DNA of 64,000 nt from Promicromonospora panici (lineage in GTDB: Bacteria; Actinomycetota; Actinomycetes; Actinomycetales; Cellulomonadaceae): contig NZ_UWYY01000010.1 of the NCBI RefSeq assembly GCF_900608595.1, positions 124,001 to 188,000 on the forward strand. Direction: 5' to 3'. Of the stretch, positions 16,406 to 25,540 are shown in pieces. Made by a program: the position numbers and the translations under genes. Position 1 is the first letter of the stretch, and every line of letters begins with the position of its first letter. The notes beneath the pieces are model-generated. The model made no database searches. It was not told the DNA's origin and was given only the letters and a program-made list of their open reading frames with translations.

Positions 16406-17017
16406 CTAGACCTCGGGCCGCAAGGCCGCGAAGCTTCGTTCGAGCAGTTCGGCGACCGTGGTGTCGTCGTCGGCGTCCGCCCAGGTGGTGAGGGCGACGT
16501 CGAAGCAGGCGAGCGCCGACTGGACGATGATCTCGGCGCGTAGCGCCGTGTCCTCGCCGTCGAGCCGCTCCGTGACCAGCGGTGTGAGCATGCTCGCCCA
16601 GAGCATGTGCTTCTCGAGGTTCCGCGCGCGCAGGGAGGCGGTGCTGTCGAGCACGCGCCTGGCGAGCTTGCCGCGGTCGTCGGCCACGAAGCTGTGGGCC
16701 GAGTGTGAGGCGACGACGGACTCGAAGGAGATCCGGAGCGACTCCCACACCGGCTCGTCGCGGGGGCGGGCCGTGAGGGCGTCGCGCACGAACTCGCCCA
16801 AGGGTGCCGGCTCGCCGACGACTACGTCTTCCTTGGCCGGGAAGTAGCGGTGAAAGGTGCGCCCGGACATACCCGCGGCGGCGGCGATCTGCTCGACCGT
16901 CACCTCATCGAACCCGCGTTCCGCGAACAGGTCGAGGGCGACCTCGGTGATGCGCGCGCGGACGGCGTCCCGGCCGATCTCTCGCAGGCTGGGCCCGCTG
17001 CTGGGCGTGCTCGACAT
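16406..17017 (-). CDS. TetR family regulator, likely repressor of the adjacent aldo/keto reductase
   Basis: The 203-aa protein has N-terminal HTH ITEVALDLFAERGFDEVTVEQIAAAAGMSGRTFHRYFPAKED followed by a helical ligand domain. The ATG has GGGAGG directly upstream. It is divergent from the aldo/keto reductase, and a perfect 15-bp palindrome lies in the 89-nt spacer, so it probably represses both genes until an aldehyde- or ketone-type ligand binds. Confidence 0.88.
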   Translation of the reverse strand: MSSTPSSGPSLREIGRDAVRARITEVALDLFAERGFDEVTVEQIAAAAGMSGRTFHRYFPAKEDVVVGEPAPLGEFVRDALTARPRDEPVWESLRISFESVVASHSAHSFVADDRGKLARRVLDSTASLRARNLEKHMLWASMLTPLVTERLDGEDTALRAEIIVQSALACFDVALTTWADADDDTTVAELLERSFAALRPEV

Positions 17018-17046
17018 GCCTCCCAGAGTACAGGCGCCGCCAGATG

Positions 17047-18045
<999 letters not shown>

Positions 18046-18083
18046 GGTGCTGGACCTGCGGGTTTCTCGCGGCCGGCCGGCGG

Positions 18084-18148
18084 CGGGATGACCATGCGGA
18101 CGCTGCCAGGATGAAGCTCATCTTGGCAGCAACCGCATGGTCATCCCG
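18084..18148. terminator. Long hairpin after the aldo/keto reductase
   Basis: CGGGATGACCATGCGG (18084-18099) and its exact complement at 18133-18148 form a 16-bp stem, continued after a 2-nt mismatch by GCTGCCA/TGGCAGC. The remainder of 18149-18349 shows no supported gene. Confidence 0.65.
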
Positions 18149-18349
18149 ACCACGTGTGGTCCGGTGCCGCGATGCGGTGTCCGACGTGGGCGTTATGTGA
18201 CCCTGTTGCGGTGGACGATTTCCCTTCTGGATCGCCGCATGTAGCGCTTCGCGTCCACCGGTGCCTGGGTTGCGGAAATCCAATGTCGGTGGATCCACTC
18301 TCTTTCGTGCGGATGCGCCTCAGCTGAGCAGTGATCTGGCGTACCTGGA

Positions 18350-18658
18350 CTACTCCAGGTGAAACTCAAACCGCTCGTCCCATCCGTATTCGAGATCATG
18401 GTTTGCAATAGACTGGAATATAACGGTGATCCTTGACCCGGTGATGTCACCGATCTCACCGACTCGGACCCCGCCGTCGATCAGATTCTGGAGGACCTGC
18501 TCGACGACCTCCATGACTTCGCCGGCGGCGGCCGTAGGCAACGCGCGGTGGGCGTACCGAAACGGCGATCACAGTTCGAGGCTGTCGTCGGCGAGCTCAC
18601 CTGACACCGCCGACTCGACGTTCGCGATTGCTTCAGCGGTTGACTCTGCCGTCAGGAT
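18350..18658 (-). pseudogene. Broken small gene, possible orphan immunity gene with an in-frame stop
   Basis: One frame of about 103 codons reads protein-like on both sides of a single TGA at 18569-18571. The upstream half is LTAESTAEAIANVESAVSG.., and the downstream half carries GEVMEVVEQVLQNLIDGG and ends DERFEFHLE. No canonical start is visible for the first half; ATG 18514 could still give a 54-aa product. It lies directly downstream of immunity gene 2 on the same strand, where toxin loci often keep spare immunity genes. The family is not recognised. Confidence 0.45.
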
Positions 18659-18755
18659 TCCGGGTTGAACTTGAGCCCTCTTGCCGCTTGCTGAAGCACT
18701 GGTGGTACTTATGCGGAACGGGCAAACATGTCGACGCCCTTGCTTCGGCCAAGTA

Positions 18756-19160
18756 TCACGTCCCCGATGGGTCGTGGATCAGCTCTGCTGCAGCGCCAAC
18801 CTTATATGTCCCGCTATCAAAAATCTCAATGACGACGGCGCATCCGGAATAGCCAGATGTCTCAAGGCTAGGTAGATCTACCGCGACTTCGAAGGAATGA
18901 GCCGTCGCTATGAGGTCGTGAATATCTGCCGCATCTTCCATGAGTTGCACAAGCTCTTCCCAGGTAATGCTAAAGCCGTGGGGAGAGTTATCGACCTGAC
19001 TCTCGAGGTCAGGAACTGATAGGCCTCGAAGACCGTTACCTACGATCTCGAGATCTCGGAGATACCAGACGAGCGCGTTGGCCCGATGCCGGTCGACCAC
19101 CTTGAAGAGCTGTTCAACGTAGTTTTCCTGCAGGTCCAGATCATTCCATTCCAAGGGCAT
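18756..19160 (-). CDS. Putative immunity protein for toxin 2
   Basis: This 134-aa acidic soluble protein starts MPLEWNDLDLQENYVEQLFK. Its ATG overlaps the toxin 2 stop (TAATG) with GGAGGA upstream, the same arrangement as toxin 1 and its immunity gene. It contains WYLRDLEIVGNGLRGLSVPD and WEELVQLMEDAADI. I do not recognise the family. Codon use is more AT-rich than in neighbouring genes, typical of toxin-immunity tips acquired laterally. Confidence 0.65.
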   Translation of the reverse strand: MPLEWNDLDLQENYVEQLFKVVDRHRANALVWYLRDLEIVGNGLRGLSVPDLESQVDNSPHGFSITWEELVQLMEDAADIHDLIATAHSFEVAVDLPSLETSGYSGCAVVIEIFDSGTYKVGAAAELIHDPSGT

Positions 19161-20818
19161 TATTCCTCCAAGGGCTCCGCTGGGCCGCGCTTTTTGTCTC
19201 CGCCGGTCGGGTTGTCGGAGTACCGGTGCTGGTGCGGGTTGGTGTGCTGCGCCGCGCGACCATGATCGGTCCAATGGATATCACGGATCACTTCGCCGTC
19301 GTTGCCGAACTCACGTGCGGCAGGATACGTGCCCTTTCGGCCCTGTCCGAGCTGAGTATGAGGGAACTCCGAATCTGGAATGTTCCTACCGTGATTGTCC
19401 CTTGGCAACGACCGCTTCGGGAACCATGAGCCGTCCCCGTGATTGGCGTTGTGGACGAGGACGGGTGTGTCGCCGGCATGGACGTAGTAGTTGGAGTGGG
19501 TCTCGACGTGGAAGTTGTAGACCGTCTCCGCATCGGCATCGGTCCGCTGTTCGGTCTCGATGGCCTGGACCGGAACGTTGGTGCCCTCCGGAGTGACTAG
19601 CAGGTCCCCGACGTTCAGGAACGCGGCGTCGACCCAGCCTCGCCTGTGCACCATGAACGGGTGCTCCGCCGTGGTCGAGACGACCGAGCCTGCGATGGTG
19701 AGGTGGATCAGCTCGGTGGTGGTCCGCACGAAGGTGTCCGTGACCAGCTGCAGTTCGTCCCGGCCTGTGGCCAGGTCGTGCGCCCAGACCTTGTCGCCGA
19801 CGCGGATCTCCTCGATCGGGCGCTGCCCGTCCGGGGTATGGATCAGGGTTCCGGCCACGAAGCACTTGCCGAACCCGAACTTGCACCACCCCTTGCTCAT
19901 GGCCTGCTTGAAGCCACCTGACTTCGCGATCCCCTTCGCCAGCCCGGTCGCGGCCTTCGCCGCACCGCCCAGACCGATCAACGACAACGCCGCACCCGCG
20001 ATCGCGATGCCCGCCTCCGCCCAGGACCGCTCACCCGTGGCCGCCAGGGTGATGTTCGCCAGCGCGGACACGATGGCGGCCACCGCCGCGATGACGATCA
20101 ACACCCCGGCCAGCGCGGTACCCACCACGGGAATGAACGCGACGATGATCGCCAGGATCCCGGCGATGGTGGAGATCATGTCGGCGATATCCGCGATCGC
20201 GGCCACCAGCTTGGATCCCCAGTCCTCCCACCACCCGTCATTCAGGTCATCCGAGCTGGTGATCTCCTCGATCTGGTCGATCGCATTCTCGGCGGCCCGG
20301 TCCCGGTCCGAGACCGCGGTCTCGATCGTGCCCTGTGCCGAGCTGATCGTCCCGGCCGCCTGATCGGCGTCGTCACCGGCCTGGTCGGCCTTCTGCTGGT
20401 ACTCCTGCTTCTCCGACTCGTCGGTCGCGGAGTCGGCCATCTCCTGCCACCGGTCCTTCGACCCCGACGCCGCATCCGCCGCATCCCGCGCCGTCCGCGC
20501 CCGCTCCAACGCCACCAGCGTCTCGGACTGCACGCGCTCCAGGGCGTCCGCGTACCCGACCAACGCGTCACCCGCGGCGACATACCGGCCGTGAGCTCGA
20601 CGGATCTCGCCGATGGTCTCTTCCTTCGTCTCCATCAACGCATCCACCGCCAACGAGATCGTGCCCTCGACATCCAGACGGGACATCGCCGACGCCGCGT
20701 TGTCGATCGAGTCCGCAACCTCCAGATACTCCTGCCCACCGGACAGCACCAGCACCGGATCCCCCGGCGTCGGGTCGGCGTCCAACCCCACCGGCGACCA
20801 ATCAGACGGTCTTGACAT
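19160..20818 (-). CDS. Polymorphic toxin: T7SS-type N-terminus, HINT autoprotease, distinct C-terminal toxin module
   Basis: This 552-aa paralog of the toxin at 11567-13321 has an N-terminal half nearly identical from MSRPSDWSPVGLDADPTPGDP through the hydrophobic region. HINT spans 319-457 (CFVAGTLIHTPDGQ ... TPVLVHN) and is clearly diverged from copy 1. The tail (458-552) differs entirely: PHTQLGQGRKGTYPAAREFG, DIHWTDHGRAAQHTNPHQHRY, NPTGG. That pattern resembles modules annotated as polymorphic toxin type 24, by memory, with several His residues suggesting a nuclease. The immunity gene overlaps the stop codon. Confidence 0.82.
   Translation of the reverse strand: MSRPSDWSPVGLDADPTPGDPVLVLSGGQEYLEVADSIDNAASAMSRLDVEGTISLAVDALMETKEETIGEIRRAHGRYVAAGDALVGYADALERVQSETLVALERARTARDAADAASGSKDRWQEMADSATDESEKQEYQQKADQAGDDADQAAGTISSAQGTIETAVSDRDRAAENAIDQIEEITSSDDLNDGWWEDWGSKLVAAIADIADMISTIAGILAIIVAFIPVVGTALAGVLIVIAAVAAIVSALANITLAATGERSWAEAGIAIAGAALSLIGLGGAAKAATGLAKGIAKSGGFKQAMSKGWCKFGFGKCFVAGTLIHTPDGQRPIEEIRVGDKVWAHDLATGRDELQLVTDTFVRTTTELIHLTIAGSVVSTTAEHPFMVHRRGWVDAAFLNVGDLLVTPEGTNVPVQAIETEQRTDADAETVYNFHVETHSNYYVHAGDTPVLVHNANHGDGSWFPKRSLPRDNHGRNIPDSEFPHTQLGQGRKGTYPAAREFGNDGEVIRDIHWTDHGRAAQHTNPHQHRYSDNPTGGDKKRGPAEPLEE
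19862..20818 (-). repeat. Inverted duplicate B: shared 5' part of the two toxin genes
   Basis: This is the partner of 11567-12520 in opposite orientation, encoding the near-identical N-terminal 319 residues. The boundary of similarity coincides with the HINT start, which suggests a shared delivery module onto which different HINT-toxin ends are recombined. Confidence 0.85.
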
Positions 20819-20987
20819 GTGCGCCCCCCGCGAACCACGACAACGACGCCGCCGACAGTACCTACCGGTTACGCCCAGGACCAGGAAAGACATGCCATTG
20901 GTGTGCTCCGCGACGGCTACGGCTGACGCGCATGGAGGGGGCGGGGAGACCCGTCGCACTCTCTTGCGCTGTCGATAGCGTGCGGGA

Positions 20988-21494
20988 ATGCTCGCTGCCC
21001 CGCGCCCCATCCTGTTCCTCGACGTCGACGGGACGCTCCTGCCGTTCGGCGGTCCCGGTATGCCGGTGGTTCCGGATGCGCCGGGGGTGTGGACGGCGTC
21101 GTCCAATCCCTATCTGGCGCGGATCGACCGGTCGCTCGGCCCGCTGCTGACCGGGCTGGGATGCGATCTGGTGTGGGCGACGGCGTGGATGGACGACGCC
21201 AACGAGGTGATCGCGCCGCTGCTCGGACTGCCGCGGTTGCCGGTGGCCGACCTCCCCGCTTACGACGGCGACATCGCCGACGACCGTCTGCAGTGGAAGA
21301 CCAAGGCGCTGGTGCGGATCGCGGAGGGGCGGCCGTTCGTGTGGGTCGACGACGTGATCGGAGAGGCGGACCGGTGGTTCGTCGAGCTGGAGCATCCTGG
21401 GGCAGCGCTGCTGCACAAGGTCGGCTCGGACGTGGGGATCACGACCGATGATCTGGCCGTGATCGAGCGATGGCTGCGGGCGCTGAGGCGCTGA
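20988..21494 (+). CDS. HAD domain family protein (Swiss-army-knife RNA repair-like HAD)
   Basis: This 168-aa single-domain HAD has motif I ILFLDVDGTLLPFGG, motif II-like LVWATAWMDDAN, KTKALVRIAEG and motif IV WVDDVIGEADRW. The WATAW..AN pattern is characteristic of the HAD group found in RNA-repair fusion proteins and standalone actinobacterial genes. It is predicted to be a phosphatase with unknown substrate, divergent from toxin 2. Confidence 0.78.
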   Translation: MLAAPRPILFLDVDGTLLPFGGPGMPVVPDAPGVWTASSNPYLARIDRSLGPLLTGLGCDLVWATAWMDDANEVIAPLLGLPRLPVADLPAYDGDIADDRLQWKTKALVRIAEGRPFVWVDDVIGEADRWFVELEHPGAALLHKVGSDVGITTDDLAVIERWLRALRR

Positions 21495-21509
21495 CCATTG
21501 CCCGCCCGG

Positions 21510-21917
21510 TCACGGGCGAGTCGAGATCTGCTGGACCCCCCAGCTGTTCCCGTCGGGGTCGGAGAAGAAGCAGAACCCCACGTTGTCGAGCGGGTCCGGC
21601 ATCGGCGTCGGGTTCTCGCCGAGAACCTGGACCTCGGTCACGTCCACGCCGCGTTCGGCCAGCTCCGCCCGAGCCTTCGTGACGTCGTTGACGACGAGCT
21701 GCAGACCCTTGAGCGACCCCGGCGGCATCGCCGCGACAACTCCTTCGCCGATGACTACCGAGCACCCCGATCCGGGCGGGGTCAGCTGGACGATGCGCTG
21801 GCCCTCGCCGATCTTCGTGTCGTGGTCGACGTGGAAGCCGAGCTGGTCGCTGTAGAAAGCCTTGGCGCGGTCGACGTCGGAAACCGGCACGACGACGACT
21901 TCAAGTGTCCACTTCAT
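21510..21917 (-). CDS. VOC family protein (glyoxalase/bleomycin-resistance-like)
   Basis: The 135-aa protein begins MKWTLEVVVVPVSDVDRAKAFY and ends DNVGFCFFSDPDGNSWGVQQ, the two betaalphabetabetabeta halves of a vicinal-oxygen-chelate fold. It overlaps the SRPBCC gene by 4 nt and is last of the arsR-SRPBCC-VOC operon, a common actinobacterial arrangement of unknown substrate. Confidence 0.88.
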   Translation of the reverse strand: MKWTLEVVVVPVSDVDRAKAFYSDQLGFHVDHDTKIGEGQRIVQLTPPGSGCSVVIGEGVVAAMPPGSLKGLQLVVNDVTKARAELAERGVDVTEVQVLGENPTPMPDPLDNVGFCFFSDPDGNSWGVQQISTRP

Positions 21918-22432
21918 GGTTGCTTCTCCTGTCTGTTGGCAAGCTCTCTGTTGGTGAGTTCCGTGAGGACAGCATCGAGCCGGCCGTAGGACTCGCCGAC
22001 TCCTCGGGTCATGGGGTAGCGGAGCACGATCTCGCGCGCCTCCGGAGACGGGTAGCGCAGGGTGCTGGTCAGAGTCGTGGTGGCGGCCAGCTCGGCGAGG
22101 TCGTGCGCGATCAGGGTCTCGCCGGGGTAGGACTGGTCGTCGAACACCTCGGTGTAGACGAGCCGGGATGGTCGCTCGATCTCGCGGTACGTTCCGGACT
22201 GGGCGAGCTCGGCGTCCTCCGGGCCGCGGGAGACGAACCGGTAGCGCCCGCCGACACGCAGGTCGACCGTGCAGGAAACGAGGTTCCAGCCGCGGGCGCC
22301 GTACCAGCGCGTCAGCAGCTCCGGCTGGGTCAACGCGTCGAAGACGAGACCGGCGGGAGCGTCGAACGTCCGCGACAGCACGATCTCGCGGTCACCGGGC
22401 GCGGTGACGTGCAGGTGCTGGTCGGCACTCAC
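21914..22432 (-). CDS. SRPBCC (AHSA1-like) domain protein
   Basis: The 172-aa protein contains VLSRTFDAPAGLVFDALTQPELLTRWYG, VGGRYRFVSRGP and RLVYTEVFDD, typical of Aha1/START-like hydrophobic-cavity proteins that are encoded with ArsR regulators. It overlaps both neighbours by 4 nt. The likely role is binding a hydrophobic small molecule. The ligand is unknown. Confidence 0.88.
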   Translation of the reverse strand: MSADQHLHVTAPGDREIVLSRTFDAPAGLVFDALTQPELLTRWYGARGWNLVSCTVDLRVGGRYRFVSRGPEDAELAQSGTYREIERPSRLVYTEVFDDQSYPGETLIAHDLAELAATTTLTSTLRYPSPEAREIVLRYPMTRGVGESYGRLDAVLTELTNRELANRQEKQP

Positions 22433-22800
22433 GGCCGGCCGTCCTGCGGGGGAGTGCTGGGCCCTTCGTCCGCCGTGAGGTCGGCGAGCAGTGCGTCAAG
22501 CCGTTGATAGCTCTCGTCCCAGTAGTCGCGGTAGTTCGCCAGCCAAGCGGTGACGTCCCGCAGCGGCCCTGCCTGGAGCCGACACGGTCGGCGTTGGGCC
22601 TGCTGGGTTCGTGTGACCAGTCCCGCTCGCTCGAGCACCTTCACGTGCTTCGAGATCGCGGGCTGGCTGATGTTGAAAGGCACTGCCAGCTCGGTGATCG
22701 TCGCGTCACCTGCAGCGAGCCGGGCCACGATGGCGCGTCGCGTCGGGTCGGCGAGGGCGGCGAACGTCGCATCGAGCCGCTCAGCGGTGACAGTTCTCAT
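22429..22800 (-). CDS. ArsR family transcriptional regulator
   Basis: The product has 123 aa from ATG 22800. The winged helix includes FAALADPTRRAIVARLAAGDATITELAVPFNISQPAISKHVKVLERAGLV. No metal-binding Cys pair is seen in the recognition helix, so the signal is unlikely to be a thiophilic metal. It leads the arsR-SRPBCC-VOC operon. No Shine-Dalgarno is evident, so the transcript may be leaderless. Confidence 0.88.
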   Translation of the reverse strand: MRTVTAERLDATFAALADPTRRAIVARLAAGDATITELAVPFNISQPAISKHVKVLERAGLVTRTQQAQRRPCRLQAGPLRDVTAWLANYRDYWDESYQRLDALLADLTADEGPSTPPQDGRP

Positions 22801-22820
22801 AACCAACCGGTTTCATAACC
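22797..22820. promoter_or_regulatory. Candidate ArsR operator
   Basis: Two TCATAACC direct repeats (22797-22804 and 22813-22820) flank the palindrome AACCGGTT (22805-22812) right at the arsR start, a good position for autorepression. Confidence 0.5.
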
Positions 22821-22871
22821 ATGTGGTGATGGAACCTCGTCTGCGGCCGTCCTGTCAAGGCTCGGGGCGGT

Positions 22872-23477
22872 TCACTTGGTTGAGAGAGCCCGAGCCATCC
22901 CCGCCAGCGCGTCGGTGATCTCCGCGAGGTTCCGGTCCTGCTCGGTCAGCCAGTGCGCGATCATCTCGCCCGAGAGTGCCGCCAGGAGTGCGTCCGCGCG
23001 CAGCTCGGGGGAGGGCGCGCCGGCGAGGCTCAGCAGGTGGCGGCAGTGCGTGCGCCACAGGGCGTGCGCTCCGCTGCGGAAGCGGGCGCCCGGAGCCGCC
23101 GTCTGCGACAGCAGCACCAGCTCCAGCTGGTCGGCGACGAGCTCGGCGTAGCCGGCGACGAACGCCGTCAGCCGGTCGGTCGGCTCGGCGCCCGGGCCGA
23201 GCGGGGGCGGGCCCGAGATCATCAGCTCCTGGAACTGTCGCTCGCGCTCGCCGAGCAGGGCCATCGCCAGCCCGGCCTTGTTGCCGAAGCCTCGATACAG
23301 GGTCCCCACGCCGACGCCGGCCTCCTTGGCCACGGCCTGCATGGTCACTCGCTCCACGCCGTCGCGAGCGAACAGCCGTTCCGCCGCGTCGAGGACCTTG
23401 CCCTGGTTGCGGACGGCGTCCACCCGCCGGGAACGCTCCGCGCCGGCCTCGCCCTGGCCGTGCACAGGCAGGGACAC
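22872..23477 (-). CDS. TetR family regulator of the azoreductase gene
   Basis: The product has about 201 aa from GTG 23477. The HTH is VLDAAERLFARDGVERVTMQAVAKEAGVGVGTLYRGFGNKAGL, and the C-terminal helical domain is rich in Leu/Ala. A further upstream ATG (23519) would fall inside the operator and is less likely. It is divergent from the azoreductase, with two palindromes between them. Confidence 0.85.
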   Translation of the reverse strand: MSLPVHGQGEAGAERSRRVDAVRNQGKVLDAAERLFARDGVERVTMQAVAKEAGVGVGTLYRGFGNKAGLAMALLGERERQFQELMISGPPPLGPGAEPTDRLTAFVAGYAELVADQLELVLLSQTAAPGARFRSGAHALWRTHCRHLLSLAGAPSPELRADALLAALSGEMIAHWLTEQDRNLAEITDALAGMARALSTK

Positions 23478-23490
23478 CCCCGTTGACAAA

Positions 23491-23538
23491 GCGGAATCGG
23501 TTCCGCTAACTTCCTTCATGAAGCGGAACCTATTCCGT
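23491..23538. promoter_or_regulatory. Tandem TetR operators overlapping the azoreductase promoter
   Basis: GCGGAA-TCGG-TTCCGC (23491-23506, perfect) and GCGGAA-CCTA-TTCCGT (23523-23538) repeat with 32-bp spacing, about three helical turns. TTGACA at 23483-23488 is a good -35, so the first operator lies within the spacer of the azoreductase promoter. Confidence 0.78.
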
Positions 23539-23576
23539 TTTCGTGCTGCCGTCCACCCGACACACCGGAGCTGACC

Positions 23577-24203
23577 ATGACCCGACTGTTGCACATCAGC
23601 GCTTCCCCACGCGGCGAGGCGTCCGAGTCCCTGGGGCTCGCCGCCGCCTTCCTCGACGTGTACCGCGAGACCAACCCCGGGGCCGACGTAGAGCACTTCG
23701 ACCTGTGGGACGGCACCCTGCCCGAGTTCGGCCCCGCGGCGGCGAAGGCGAAGATGGACGTCTTCGCCGGTGCGGAGCCGAGCGGCGAGGGTGTCGCTGC
23801 GTGGGCGGCGGCGAAGGCGACCTTCGCCCGGTTCGACGCCGCCGACCGCTACCTGTTCAGCGTCCCGATGTGGAACGCCGGCGTGCCGTACATCCTCAAG
23901 CAGTTCATCGACGTCGTCTCCCAGCCGGGCATGGTGTTCGGCTTCGATCCGGTGACGGGCTACGAGGGCCTGCTGACGGGCAAGAAGGCCGCGGTGATCT
24001 ACACCGGCGCGGTCTGGGGCGAGGACCGCGGCCCGGAGTTCGGCAGCGACTTCCAGAAGCCGTACTTCGAGGACTGGCTGCGCTGGGCAGGGATCAGCGA
24101 CATCACCAGCATCCGGTTCCAGCCGAACCTCGCCGCGGCCGACGTCGACACGGCTCGCGAGAAAGCGCGCTCCGTCGTGTTCGAGGCCGCGGCGTCGTTC
24201 TGA
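23577..24203 (+). CDS. azoR: FMN-dependent NADH-azoreductase family protein
   Basis: This 208-aa flavodoxin-fold quinone/azo reductase has LLHISASPRGEASESLGLA as FMN phosphate loop, SVPMWNAGVPYILKQFIDVV as the flavin-binding segment, and KKAAVIYTGAVWG near the isoalloxazine ring. It reduces quinones or azo compounds with NAD(P)H. It is regulated by the divergent TetR through two operators and so is probably induced by an electrophile or dye. It ends 20 nt from the convergent esterase gene. Confidence 0.9.
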   Translation: MTRLLHISASPRGEASESLGLAAAFLDVYRETNPGADVEHFDLWDGTLPEFGPAAAKAKMDVFAGAEPSGEGVAAWAAAKATFARFDAADRYLFSVPMWNAGVPYILKQFIDVVSQPGMVFGFDPVTGYEGLLTGKKAAVIYTGAVWGEDRGPEFGSDFQKPYFEDWLRWAGISDITSIRFQPNLAAADVDTAREKARSVVFEAAASF

Positions 24204-24223
24204 GCTGGACCGAGGCTCGGCCG

Positions 24224-25468
24224 CTACCGGACATGATCCGCGATTGGCAGGGACAGGGCGGCCGCGCCCTCGGACACGATGCGCGCCATCTGGTCGGCTC
24301 CGTACTCCTGGAAGTGCGTGTTGTCCGTGACCCCGTCGGGGAACGCCGGGTACTGGCCCGGGCTGGTGTGGAGGAACACACCCCTGGCGGCCTCGGGGCC
24401 GATCGAGTTCAGGTAGGCCCGCGAGCGTGCCGACAGGTCGATCAGGGCGACGCCGGTCTCGCGGACCAGCTCGTGCACCTTGTTGACGTAGTCGGGGAAC
24501 GAGACCCGGAACTGGCCGTTGGAGTCGTAGTCGCGCCGGGAGACCGGGGTGAGCAGGACCGGCGTGGCGCCGCGCGCGGTCGCGCCGGCCATGTAGTTGT
24601 CGCGCAGGTACCGCTTGTAGTCATCGGGCGAGGTGTACCGCTCGGGGTTGCCCGAGCTGGCGTCGTTGTGCCCGAACTGGACGAACAGGTAGTCGCCCGG
24701 CTGGATGGCGCCCAGGATCGTGTCCAGGCGCCCCTGCTCGATGAACGAGCGCGACGAGCGGCCGCCGATGGCGTGGTTGGCCACCGTCGTGTCGGCGTCG
24801 AAGTAGTTCGCGAGCTTCTGGCCCCAGCCCATCTGCGGGTAGGACCCTGAGTTGTAGGTCTGGGCGGTCGAGTCCGAGGCGATGTAGATGGTCGGCGTCC
24901 CGTCCGACGACGCGCCCACGGGCAGCGGCCGCCACTGCTGGTTGGCGGCGCCGTTGGAGTCGTACTGCGAGATGCGGCTCCCGGGAGCGGTGGACCGTTC
25001 CCACACGTCGAGGGCCTTGCCGGAGTTGCGGTTGACGAAGCGCAAATAGGTCCCGTCGTCGATGATCTGCCACTGCTGGTTGGTGGTGCCGCTGTCGCTC
25101 CACTGGACGACGTCGGCGCCGTTCGCCGTGCTCTTGCCGTAGACGTCGAGCAGGAGGCTCGAGTGGCGGGCCTGGACCTCGTAGTAGCCGCCGCCGGCGT
25201 CGACGAAGCGGAACTGCTGGTTGGTCGCGTCGGTGCGGCTGTTCTGCACCAGCAGCGCGCCGGCCGACGTCGACCGCCCCGCGATGTCGAGGACCAGGCC
25301 CGAGTGCCGCGACTGGAGGACGTACCAGGTGCCGGGCACGAACGCCGCGTGCGCAGGGGCCGCGGTGAGGAGGCCGCCGGTCGCCGCGGCGGCCCCGGCC
25401 GCGAGACCGAACAGGGCACGGCGGGAGATTCCGCTTCCGGGCAGGCCAGAGGATTCGGGTGTGCGCAT
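24224..25468 (-). CDS. Secreted CBM13 (ricin-type) plus SGNH esterase, rhamnogalacturonan acetylesterase-like
   Basis: The product has 414 aa. A Tat signal (SRRALFGLAAG..AHA) is followed by a ricin B-type CBM13 beta-trefoil of about 130 residues with repeated NQQFRF/NQQWQI/NQQWRP. Then comes an SGNH hydrolase: IASDSTAQTYN (Ser block I), GGRSSRSF, FVQFGHNDA (block III), and C-terminal DNTHFQEYGA (Asp-His). It probably deacetylates pectin or hemicellulose outside the cell. The ATG has TTGGAG upstream. It lies downstream of a second esterase, 72 nt apart, and is likely co-expressed. Confidence 0.9.
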   Translation of the reverse strand: MRTPESSGLPGSGISRRALFGLAAGAAAATGGLLTAAPAHAAFVPGTWYVLQSRHSGLVLDIAGRSTSAGALLVQNSRTDATNQQFRFVDAGGGYYEVQARHSSLLLDVYGKSTANGADVVQWSDSGTTNQQWQIIDDGTYLRFVNRNSGKALDVWERSTAPGSRISQYDSNGAANQQWRPLPVGASSDGTPTIYIASDSTAQTYNSGSYPQMGWGQKLANYFDADTTVANHAIGGRSSRSFIEQGRLDTILGAIQPGDYLFVQFGHNDASSGNPERYTSPDDYKRYLRDNYMAGATARGATPVLLTPVSRRDYDSNGQFRVSFPDYVNKVHELVRETGVALIDLSARSRAYLNSIGPEAARGVFLHTSPGQYPAFPDGVTDNTHFQEYGADQMARIVSEGAAALSLPIADHVR

Positions 25469-25540
25469 CTGTGCTCCAAGGTGAGTGGGGGGTGGGCCTC
25501 GGCGCCGTCGCCGAGGCCCACCGGGAGGAATGGCGCTGGA

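Noticed and set aside
18193..18459. Minus-strand reading frame of 88 codons next to the broken immunity gene
   Set aside because: It overlaps the better candidate in another frame, has atypical composition and no ribosome site.
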